NCBI GenBank assembly: GCA_002688875.1 | Contig: NZDU01000012.1 | Span: 3,334 to 14,785, forward strand | Direction: 5' to 3' | Length of the DNA: 11,452 nucleotides | Origin: Candidatus Pacearchaeota archaeon | Lineage (GTDB): Archaea > Nanobdellota > Nanobdellia > Pacearchaeales > GW2011-AR1 | Shown here: positions 5,963 to 11,429 of the stretch, piece by piece | Layout of the letters: each line of letters opens with the position of its first letter | Position numbering within the stretch: the first letter of the stretch is position 1 | Notes under the pieces: model-generated | What the model was told of the DNA's origin: nothing | Databases searched by the model: none | What the model saw: only the letters and a program-made list of their open reading frames with translations | Made by a program: the position numbers and the translations under genes

Positions 5963-6190
5963 TTAGAGTGCAACTTTTTTTATCATAATTGGTTTTCTTA
6001 TTAGAATCTCCTTTTTTGATGGTTCTACTCTGAATAGTAAATCTAATCCTTCTTTTAGGTTGTTGACAGCTTCCTCGGGAGTATCTCCAAAATCTGTAAT
6101 GCCAAGTTCTTCACAGGTCGCGTTGAATGTGGTATTTCCGTCTTGTTCTTCTTCTGTTATTATTGCATTAAATGAGATATCATTTTCCAT
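5963..6190 (-). CDS. hicB: HicB-family antitoxin (short form)
   Basis: This 75-aa protein matches the partial RNase H-like fold of HicB: a strand (FNAIITEEEQDG), a second strand ending in CEELGI, the linker TDFGDTPEEA (32-41), and the helix VNNLKEGLDLLF. It lacks the C-terminal helix-turn-helix or ribbon-helix-helix domain of longer HicB proteins, so it may not bind its own operator. HicB masks the HicA active site. A TATA-like box lies 25 bp upstream, giving a leaderless transcript with hicA immediately downstream. The module is divergent from cca, with 119 bp between the two starts, and shares that intergenic region with the cca promoter. Confidence 0.88.
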   Translation of the reverse strand: MENDISFNAIITEEEQDGNTTFNATCEELGITDFGDTPEEAVNNLKEGLDLLFRVEPSKKEILIRKPIMIKKVAL

Positions 6191-6210
6191 AGTATTGTTA
6201 ATTGGAAGTA

Positions 6211-6220
6211 ATTTAAATAA
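6211..6220 (-). promoter_or_regulatory. TATA-like box of hicBA
   Basis: Minus-strand TTATTTAAAT is centred about 25 bp before the hicB ATG at 6190, at leaderless spacing. Confidence 0.55.
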
Positions 6221-6267
6221 TCTTCTATTGTTGTAGGATTGATAAGTTAGAATGAGTAAGATTGTTT

Positions 6268-6279
6268 GTTCTTAAGAAC
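6268..6279. promoter_or_regulatory. Palindrome GTTCTTAAGAAC, candidate operator before cca
   Basis: This is a perfect 12-bp palindrome immediately upstream of the CTTTAAATA box, where the archaeal BRE would lie. A regulator bound here could block or aid TFB binding. The core TTCTTAAGAA recurs at 5692-5701, and a related interrupted form lies at 11413-11429. Confidence 0.5.
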
Positions 6280-6300
6280 CTTTAAATAAGATTTTAGATT
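6269..6300 (+). repeat. Direct repeat copy 2 flanking hicBA; native cca promoter
   Basis: It is 29/32 identical to 5692-5723. The CTTTAAATA box at 6280-6288 is centred about 26 bp before the cca ATG, so this copy is a functional-looking leaderless promoter. Confidence 0.8.
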
Positions 6301-6309
6301 GTTTAGATT

Positions 6310-7599
6310 ATGAAGAAAGGGGTAAGTGTTAATGGGATACTTGAGAGTCGGGTTGAAAAGATAAAGCCTTCTAGGGAGGTTTTGGATAGGGTTAATGGGA
6401 TTTATGTTGAGTTTAAGAAAGAGTTGGAGGGTCGGATAAAGAAAAAAGGGGTTGAGGCGGAGGTTTTTTTGGGGGGGAGTTTGGCGAAGGGGAGTTTGGT
6501 TAAGAAAGATGTTTATGATGTGGATGTTTTTGTTAGGTTTGATAAGAAGTATGGGGATGAGGGAGTGAGTAAATTGTTGGGGAGGTTATTGGGTCGGGGG
6601 TTTAAGAAGGTTCATGGTTCGAGGAATTATTATCAGAAAATGGTTGATGGGGTTTTGATAGAGGTTATTCCTACTATTAAGATTAAGAAACCTGAGGAGG
6701 CAGAGAATGTTACTGATTTGAGTTATTCTCATGTTAGGTATTTGGTTGGGAAGATTGGAAAGGATGTTAGGTTGAAGGATGATATTTTGTTGGCTAAGGA
6801 TTTTGCGCATGCTCAGGGGGTTTATGGGGCTGAGAGTTATATAAATGGATTTTCTGGATATGCTCTTGAGTTATTGGTTGTTCATTATGGTGGGTTGGTT
6901 AAGTTGATGAAAAAGATAGTTGGGTTTGATTTTAAGAAGAGGAAGTTGGTTATTGATCCTGCTAAGTTTTATGGTAGTGAAGCTGAGATAATGGCGGTTA
7001 TTAATCCTAGTAAGAAAGTTGGGCCGGTTATTATGATTGATCCGACTTATAAGGAGAGGAATGTTGTTTCAGGGTTGAGTCTTGATAGTTTGTTGAGGTT
7101 TCAGAAAGTTTGTAAGAAGTTTCTTGCTAATCCTTCTTTGAAGTATTTTGAGATGGTTGAACTTGGTGATGGATTTAAGGGGAAGGATGATTATAGTATA
7201 GTTGTTAAAACTGATAAGCAAGCTGGGAATATTGCGGGGACTAAGAGTAAGAAGTTTTTTTGGTTTGTGCTTTCTCGGCTTGGTAAGGAATTTGTGGTTA
7301 GGAAGAGTGGGTTTGAGTATGATGATGTTAAGAATAAATCTAGGTTTTATTTTCGGTTGGGGAAGAAAGAGGATGATTTAGTTAAGGGTCCTTCGGTTTC
7401 TGATGGGAAGAATGCGGGGAGGTTTAGGAAGGTGAATTCGGGGAGGGCAAAAGGTTTTGGGAGAGTTTTTGAGAGGGATGGTTATTTGTATGTTAAGGTT
7501 TCTCATACCTTGAATTTTGATGAATGGTTTGAAAGGTTTTTGAAGGTGGATAAGAAGGTTATTGGGGAGATGGGGGTTGAAGAGGTTGTTAAGGGTTAA
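6310..7599 (+). CDS. cca: CCA tRNA nucleotidyltransferase, archaeal class I
   Basis: At 429 aa the protein is close to the length of characterised archaeal CCA-adding enzymes. It carries the nucleotidyltransferase signature GGSLAKGSLVKKD (55-67), then YDVDVF with Asp70 and Asp72 as metal ligands. The third carboxylate position (GVLIEVIP) is Glu118, where I expect Asp. The segments NVTDLSYSHVRYL, YINGFSGYALELLVVHYGG and IDPTYKERNVVSGLSL correspond to family-conserved regions of the central and body domains. It adds CTP, CTP and ATP to the 3' end of tRNAs to build or repair CCA, without a template. The promoter is leaderless and carries a palindrome. Toxin-antitoxin modules flank the gene on both sides. 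Codons are G/T-ending, as in trxB and arvA. Confidence 0.93.
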   Translation: MKKGVSVNGILESRVEKIKPSREVLDRVNGIYVEFKKELEGRIKKKGVEAEVFLGGSLAKGSLVKKDVYDVDVFVRFDKKYGDEGVSKLLGRLLGRGFKKVHGSRNYYQKMVDGVLIEVIPTIKIKKPEEAENVTDLSYSHVRYLVGKIGKDVRLKDDILLAKDFAHAQGVYGAESYINGFSGYALELLVVHYGGLVKLMKKIVGFDFKKRKLVIDPAKFYGSEAEIMAVINPSKKVGPVIMIDPTYKERNVVSGLSLDSLLRFQKVCKKFLANPSLKYFEMVELGDGFKGKDDYSIVVKTDKQAGNIAGTKSKKFFWFVLSRLGKEFVVRKSGFEYDDVKNKSRFYFRLGKKEDDLVKGPSVSDGKNAGRFRKVNSGRAKGFGRVFERDGYLYVKVSHTLNFDEWFERFLKVDKKVIGEMGVEEVVKG

Positions 7600-7616
7600 G
7601 AAGAATATTCCGGGTT

Positions 7617-7871
7617 TTAATTCTGTTCAGGGTGTTCATTTGATGTTAGAATTAGGTTAAGATCTATGGGTAAATCAATTTCTAGATTCTTTAGGTTGAC
7701 ATTTTCCTTGAAATCTAATATCCCTATACCAACTATCTCGTCTGTTTTAGTATCTTTAAATATCGTAGTGTTGTCATTTATTTCTTCTCCGTAATTACTT
7801 CTTGGTTCTCCGATTCTTATTTCTAAATAGTCTCCTTCTTCGTCGTAATATATTCTTAGTTTTCCTTTCAT
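7617..7871 (-). CDS. DUF2283-like protein, probable antitoxin partner
   Basis: The 84-aa product opens with KLRIYYDEEGDYLEIRIGE and continues to EIVGIGILDFK. That is the layout of small DUF2283 proteins (a Y-D-x-E-x-D-x-L-x-I-R-I start and a VGIEIL-like strand). Such proteins are commonly encoded beside small toxin-like genes and are suspected antitoxins. Its ATG overlaps the stop of the upstream gene by 4 bases (7868-7871), so the two are translationally coupled. The C-terminal 20 residues are a hydrophilic extension. The stop lies 17 bp from the end of convergent cca. The family call is fairly firm; the antitoxin role is inferred from context. Confidence 0.78.
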   Translation of the reverse strand: MKGKLRIYYDEEGDYLEIRIGEPRSNYGEEINDNTTIFKDTKTDEIVGIGILDFKENVNLKNLEIDLPIDLNLILTSNEHPEQN

Positions 7872-8155
7872 TTTATGTTTGATACAAAATATGCTGTTAG
7901 TACAAAACCTTCTCCGTTTAATAACTTTACTATAACTTTTAAGTATTTTAGTTTATTATGTTTGAAAAATTTATAGTAATTAAGTTTCTTTTCACTTCTT
8001 TGGATAATTGTATCTGGATTTAAGAGTGTTTGTTTGATTTCATCATGGTCGTGGATATCGGGATGTTCTGGTCTAATATGTTCGTTCCATCTTTCTTTTG
8101 TTAGTCTGATAGTTCTTCCTGTTTTATCGGTTGTGGTGAAGATGATTTGGTTCAT
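7868..8155 (-). CDS. BECR-fold-like putative ribonuclease toxin
   Basis: The 95-aa product begins TTDKTGRTIRLTKERWNEHI (8-27), then HPDI, then a helix TLLNPDTIIQRSEKK, a tyrosine-rich strand and finally YLKVIVK and GFVLTAYF strands. This order resembles small proteins of the barnase-EndoU-colicin E5-RelE (BECR, PBECR-type) fold, in which conserved Arg, His and aromatic residues form an RNase site. Here Arg14, Arg17, His26, His31 and Tyr60/Tyr61 are candidates. It is followed, with an ATGA overlap, by a DUF2283-like gene, a pairing typical of toxin-antitoxin modules. A TATA-like box lies 25 bp upstream, so the pair has its own promoter. A DUF4258-type protein is the alternative. Confidence 0.65.
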   Translation of the reverse strand: MNQIIFTTTDKTGRTIRLTKERWNEHIRPEHPDIHDHDEIKQTLLNPDTIIQRSEKKLNYYKFFKHNKLKYLKVIVKLLNGEGFVLTAYFVSNIK

Positions 8156-8174
8156 AAGGAGATAAAGAATTGAT

Positions 8175-8186
8175 AGTATAAAATAT
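8175..8186 (-). promoter_or_regulatory. TATA-like box of the BECR/DUF2283 pair
   Basis: Minus-strand ATATTTTATACT is centred about 25 bp before the ATG at 8155. It separates this pair from the upstream XRE-type gene. Confidence 0.5.
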
Positions 8187-8206
8187 TTGTTAATTCTATA
8201 ACTGCT

Positions 8207-8653
8207 TTATAGACTGAATGGATTATAACCATGTTCCTTTAACCATGTTAGATATTGTTTAGTGATCTCTCCACGAGGGGGATAGCTTGGTTTAACTTTT
8301 CCAGTTTCATACTTATTAATTTGTGTTGAAAGAGAAAATTTATTACCAAAGTTTAATTCTTCAGCTAATTGTTTTTGTGTCAGGTCAAATTTTTCTCTAA
8401 TTTCTCTTGCTTTTTTTGGATTAAATACCTGATCTCTTTTTTGACTATAAGCTTTTGATCCACTAGTAAAAATTCCACCTTCTATTGATCTTACAAGAGC
8501 ATCTAATCCTTCTATTACGAATGATTTATGGTCTGGTTCCAATCCCTTATAACTATCTTGGATTTTTGTTAAATATAATTCTACTAATTTTGTTTTAGTC
8601 ACTTCTAATTCTTCTTTTGTTTTAGTAATTGGATCTTTGTTCTTTTCATCCAT
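8207..8653 (-). CDS. XRE-family helix-turn-helix protein
   Basis: This 148-aa protein has a C-terminal XRE/Cro-type HTH at about residues 79-120. AREIREKFDLTQKQLAEEL supplies helices 1-2, and the segment ending INKYETGKVKPS holds the conserved Y-E-x-G turn. The N-terminal 75 residues are helical and charged with no known domain and could dimerise. It is likely a transcriptional repressor or the DNA-binding part of an antitoxin system. It lies directly upstream of the BECR/DUF2283 pair, 51 bp between coding regions, and may regulate it. It also follows the TrmB-type gene by 25 bp, so it could be co-transcribed from further upstream. The target site is unknown. Confidence 0.8.
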   Translation of the reverse strand: MDEKNKDPITKTKEELEVTKTKLVELYLTKIQDSYKGLEPDHKSFVIEGLDALVRSIEGGIFTSGSKAYSQKRDQVFNPKKAREIREKFDLTQKQLAEELNFGNKFSLSTQINKYETGKVKPSYPPRGEITKQYLTWLKEHGYNPFSL

Positions 8654-8678
8654 TTTATTTAGTATATTTTACTTGAAT

Positions 8679-9458
8679 CTACTCTCTAACCGCCTGATCA
8701 AACATATAAGAAAGTGTAGAAGCGAAGAATGGTGTGTTTAACCAAACAGCAATTTCTTCGTCTGGTGATGATGTGTTTGAGATTAGGAATAGGACTTGTT
8801 CGTTATCTGAGATGAAGAATTTTGAGTCGATAAGGATTTTTTTGGCTTTGATTTTGAATTTGTTGTTTATTTTTTTAATGTCTTTTTCGTCTCCTGATAG
8901 GGCTATTTTCATGTTGATGTTTGCTTTTCTTAGTCTGTCGAATAATAGTGAGAAGAATCTTGATTTTAGTTGGACTTCTTGGGTTGAGGTACATATGATT
9001 ATTTCTTTTTTTGAGTTTTCTAATAGTTCTTTTAGGTGGTTGTATATTGTTGATTTTCCTTTTACTGCGCCCGAGATGTCTTCTTGTTTTATTGGTTGGA
9101 TTCCGGTTGAGTATAGTTGTTGTAGTTCTTTGTATTCTTCTGTTTCTTTTAATTTTGTGATGTTTTCGATTTTTTCGTCGGTTTCTTTCATTGTTTTTGT
9201 TTTTAGTTTTTCGATAACGATGTTTGGTTTTACTGCGATGTATTTTACAGGTTTGCCGAGTTTCATTATTGCGAATCCACGTTTTTCTAAGCTTTCTAGA
9301 ACATCGTAAGTACGTGATCTTGGCACTCCTGAAAGTTCAGCTACTTCCCCAGCACTGGCTACTCCTTTACCTAATAGGGCTACCCATACTTTAGTTTCGT
9401 AAATGTTTAGATTAAAGTAATCTTTAATTTTGTTTACAAGTTCTGGTTTGATTATCAT
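8679..9458 (-). CDS. TrmB-family transcriptional regulator
   Basis: At 259 aa this has the TrmB layout. A winged helix domain covers residues 1-80 (YETKVWVALLGKGVASAGEVAELSGV, then the recognition helix PRSRTYDVLESLEKRGF and the wing ending VKYIAVKP). A coiled-coil linker covers about 82-115. A C-terminal phospholipase-D-like effector-binding domain covers about 130-259 (KEIIICTSTQEV, NINMKIALSGDEKD, DSKFFISDNEQVLFLIS). Family members sense sugars or other metabolites and regulate transport and metabolism genes; the ligand here cannot be told. Its ATG overlaps the stop of the upstream small gene in an ATGA (9455-9458), so the two are translationally coupled. Codons in its 3' half favour C in third position. 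Confidence 0.88.
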   Translation of the reverse strand: MIIKPELVNKIKDYFNLNIYETKVWVALLGKGVASAGEVAELSGVPRSRTYDVLESLEKRGFAIMKLGKPVKYIAVKPNIVIEKLKTKTMKETDEKIENITKLKETEEYKELQQLYSTGIQPIKQEDISGAVKGKSTIYNHLKELLENSKKEIIICTSTQEVQLKSRFFSLLFDRLRKANINMKIALSGDEKDIKKINNKFKIKAKKILIDSKFFISDNEQVLFLISNTSSPDEEIAVWLNTPFFASTLSYMFDQAVRE

Positions 9459-9787
9459 TTTGTTGTATATTGCCCCATTACATCCTCAAGAGTTTGAATT
9501 GATACGACTGTTGATTTGTTGACAAATTTCCTATCTAAGAAATAATCTTTTGAAGCATCATCTCTTGGGTCTGTATCTGGATCTAATTCATCTTTAGATC
9601 TTAGTATTCTAGGTAATGTGCAGTTTTCTCCGTGTTGTAAATATTCGCTTAATTCTAAAAAATCTCCATCATAACTGTAGAAAAATCCAGTAACGACAGG
9701 AGTATCTTGTTTTCCTAATTCTAGTACTAACATTTCTCCTAAGTGATCAGTTATACCTTCATCCATAGTTTGTGTAGTTTTTGCCAT
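9455..9787 (-). CDS. Small 110-aa protein, possibly Sm-like, coupled to the TrmB-type gene
   Basis: I use the ATG at 9785-9787; an upstream TTG (9791-9793) would add two residues. The product has strand-like segments GEMLVLELG, PVVTGFFYSYDGDFLELSEY and, after an acidic loop of about 40 residues (DELDPDTDPRDDASKDY), NKSTVVSIQTLED. The pattern V-x-G-x4-YD-x2-FLEL then, later, a VVSI strand resembles the Sm1/Sm2 strands of an LSm fold, but the usual Sm sequence signatures are not clear, so this is tentative. A TATA-like box lies at 9815-9825, implying a short leader of about 8 bases. Its stop overlaps the start of the TrmB-type gene by 4 bases, so the pair probably acts in one pathway. Confidence 0.7.
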   Translation of the reverse strand: MAKTTQTMDEGITDHLGEMLVLELGKQDTPVVTGFFYSYDGDFLELSEYLQHGENCTLPRILRSKDELDPDTDPRDDASKDYFLDRKFVNKSTVVSIQTLEDVMGQYTTK

Positions 9788-9814
9788 TTTCAATACTTTT
9801 GTTTATATAATTGG

Positions 9815-9825
9815 GTATATAAAGC
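9815..9825 (-). promoter_or_regulatory. TATA-like box of the 110-aa/TrmB unit
   Basis: Minus-strand CTTTATATACC is centred about 33 bp before the ATG at 9787. A second A/T element (TTATATAAAC, 9801-9810) is closer and could be the true box. Confidence 0.45.
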
Positions 9826-9907
9826 TTTTGTTTTTGTTATCACTGGAGAATCAGAACAAAATGGTAGAATCTTTAAGGTTGAATTGGAATTTTTGGTTAG
9901 GGATAGG

Positions 9908-9918
9908 GTTATAAGGGG
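9908..9918 (+). promoter_or_regulatory. TATA-like box of the CGPC-protein gene
   Basis: GTTATAAGGGG (first base at 9908) is centred about 26 bp before the ATG at 9939, at leaderless spacing. Confidence 0.45.
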
Positions 9919-9938
9919 TAATAATGTAGATAGTTGAG

Positions 9939-10457
9939 ATGACTAGTGATGAAATAGAGAAATGTAAAGAGATACCTCTTAAAAAATTAGAGGTAATAAT
10001 TGATTTGGTTAACCCATTAGTAATGGCTAAGGTTTTGGCAAGTAGGCCTTATGATGAGAAAGATTCTTCCATAATTAGGGATATGGATGGGGGAGAATAT
10101 CTTAGTGATTATGATATGAAATTTTTAATATCCGAGCTAAATGCTGATTATGAGACTAATAAGACTAACCTTGGTATTTTTGCAGAGTATATTTCTTCAA
10201 ATCCAGGATATATAAGGGTGGAATCAAATGATGCAATTGAGACTGCAATAGATTTGTTGGGGAAACATATGGTGCGTTGTGGGCCTTGCCAAGATTTTTA
10301 TACTAAAGTTTTTCTTCCAAATCATCATGTAATGGATGGTGTAATGCCCTTTAAAGTTAGTGAAGGTAATTGTATAGATATCATTGATCGAGATAAAGTT
10401 GATGTTGTTACCGATCAACATTATTTACAATTAGTTGGGCCATTAGAAAATATTTAA
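9939..10457 (+). CDS. Unknown 172-aa protein with a CGPC motif
   Basis: This soluble 172-aa protein is acidic, with several helices in the first 110 residues. It then has RCGPCQDFY (Cys114, Cys117), a NHH pair (129-130) and a strand-rich end. CGPC is the thioredoxin active-site motif, but there is no preceding beta strand and W, and no cis-proline segment, so a thioredoxin fold is not supported. A metal site built from the two Cys and the His pair, or chance, are alternatives. Further Cys residues are at 9 and 145. No family is recognised. A TATA-like box 26 bp upstream supports the start. Its stop overlaps the stop of the convergent presenilin-type gene (10454-10457, TTAA read both ways). 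Confidence 0.72.
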   Translation: MTSDEIEKCKEIPLKKLEVIIDLVNPLVMAKVLASRPYDEKDSSIIRDMDGGEYLSDYDMKFLISELNADYETNKTNLGIFAEYISSNPGYIRVESNDAIETAIDLLGKHMVRCGPCQDFYTKVFLPNHHVMDGVMPFKVSEGNCIDIIDRDKVDVVTDQHYLQLVGPLENI

Positions 10458-11368
10458 AAAACCAACCAATAAAATATCATCCCTAAATACATCCCGATAG
10501 TTAAGAAGGGCATGGCTGGGTAGAATTTTCCTTTTTTTGCGAGGATGAATAGGTAGAGTAGGGAGAGGGTTGCTGTTGCTGAGATTATTAGTGCGGGGAT
10601 GATTGAATTGTAGGCTATCATGAAAACTCCTGCGGTGATTATTGGGAAGATGACATCTCCACCGCCTAAGATTGCTAGGTTGACTTTTATTTTTGATTTT
10701 TTGAAATGTTTTTCTAGTTCTTTGTCGTTGTTTTTGTATTTCTGTTTTAATTGTTTTATTTTTTTTCTTTGGTTTTTATTTGCATATGGGATGAAGAATC
10801 CTGTGAAGAATTTTAGGTTCTCGATTTGGTAACGGGCCATTTTTTCCATGAAGCTAGAGTGCCAGACGGCCCAGATGTCGTATAGTGAGATTAGTAATAG
10901 GATTATGATTATCCATATAGTGTTTAGTAGTGGGATGAAAACTGCGGCGATTCCGGGATAGATTAAGAGTTCGGTTAGGTTGTGAGTTATAAGGTGTCTT
11001 TTGAAGATTTTTATGTAAGCGAGAGGGAGGGCTATGATTAGTGCTAATAGTGAGTAGTAGGTTGTTATGTTTAGTGAGAAGATGATTGCAGTTAGGGCTA
11101 GGCCTAATGCTAATGTGGTTACTATGAAGAACCAGAGTCTTATGAAAGTTGATAGGTTGAATTTGATTAGGATCATGAAAAGAGTTATGGCTATTATGAA
11201 AGCTATGATTATTGAAGGGCCTTGAGGTTGGTCTTTTATTTCTTCTGGGGGTTCCATGCCGTATGGTAATGGGATTATTTGATATGTTGAAATTATGAAT
11301 AGACCTATTAGTTGTGTTACTATGAACATGGTTATTAGAATTGTTGTGATTTTTGAGTTGTGTTTCAT
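10454..11368 (-). CDS. Archaeal presenilin/signal peptide peptidase-type aspartyl protease
   Basis: This 304-aa polytopic protein carries the intramembrane aspartyl protease signature in order. YD lies in one helix (Tyr163, Asp164, in ISLYDIWAVWH), GGGD in the next (235-238, Asp238, in LGGGDVIFPI), and a PAL-type motif near the C-terminus (PAMPFL, 284-289, with Met for the usual Leu). Nine membrane helices fit, with a Lys-rich loop (about 176-228) between the two catalytic helices, as in presenilins. The family (MEROPS A22; archaeal PSH proteins) cleaves single-pass helices within the membrane; the archaeal substrates are largely unknown. The leader has unusual palindromes and a distant AGGAGG. 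Its end overlaps the convergent gene's stop codon. Confidence 0.9.
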   Translation of the reverse strand: MKHNSKITTILITMFIVTQLIGLFIISTYQIIPLPYGMEPPEEIKDQPQGPSIIIAFIIAITLFMILIKFNLSTFIRLWFFIVTTLALGLALTAIIFSLNITTYYSLLALIIALPLAYIKIFKRHLITHNLTELLIYPGIAAVFIPLLNTIWIIIILLLISLYDIWAVWHSSFMEKMARYQIENLKFFTGFFIPYANKNQRKKIKQLKQKYKNNDKELEKHFKKSKIKVNLAILGGGDVIFPIITAGVFMIAYNSIIPALIISATATLSLLYLFILAKKGKFYPAMPFLTIGMYLGMIFYWLVF

Positions 11369-11374
11369 TATCTA

Positions 11375-11388
11375 GGAACCTAGGTTCC
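11375..11388. promoter_or_regulatory. Perfect palindrome GGAACCTAGGTTCC before the presenilin-type gene
   Basis: A 14-bp perfect palindrome starts 7 bp before the ATG (11368). With flanking CTAG on both sides (11372-11392) it could fold in RNA as a stem with one bulged base, or act as a repressor operator in DNA. Confidence 0.55.
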
Positions 11389-11398
11389 CTAGATGCAA

Positions 11399-11404
11399 CC
11401 CTCC
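11399..11404 (-). promoter_or_regulatory. AGGAGG Shine-Dalgarno-like sequence, far from the start
   Basis: Minus-strand AGGAGG is a full match to the usual anti-Shine-Dalgarno sequence but lies 31-nt of linear sequence before the presenilin ATG. If the palindrome between them folds, the effective spacing falls to about 10 nt. Confidence 0.35.
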
Positions 11405-11412
11405 TAAGAAAG

Positions 11413-11429
11413 GGTTCTCTTTAAGAACC
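11413..11429. promoter_or_regulatory. Inverted repeat GGTTCT-n5-AGAACC upstream of the presenilin-type gene
   Basis: Two 6-bp arms with a 5-bp spacer. The arms match those of the GTTCTTAAGAAC palindrome before cca (6268-6279) but with wider spacing, so the same regulator or a related one could bind. An A/T element on the minus strand (about 11432-11440) may be the TATA box. Confidence 0.4.

Noticed and set aside
8734..9309. A 191-codon plus-strand frame opposite the TrmB-type gene
   Set aside because: It is a Phe/Ser-rich antisense translation; the minus frame has a clear winged helix and effector domain.
9861..9914. A 17-residue frame before the CGPC gene
   Set aside because: It is too short, with no hydrophobic helix, ribosome-binding sequence or tight spacing to support it.
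10275..10305. A thioredoxin active site (CGPC)
   Set aside because: The W before the motif, the preceding strand and the cis-proline segment are all absent.
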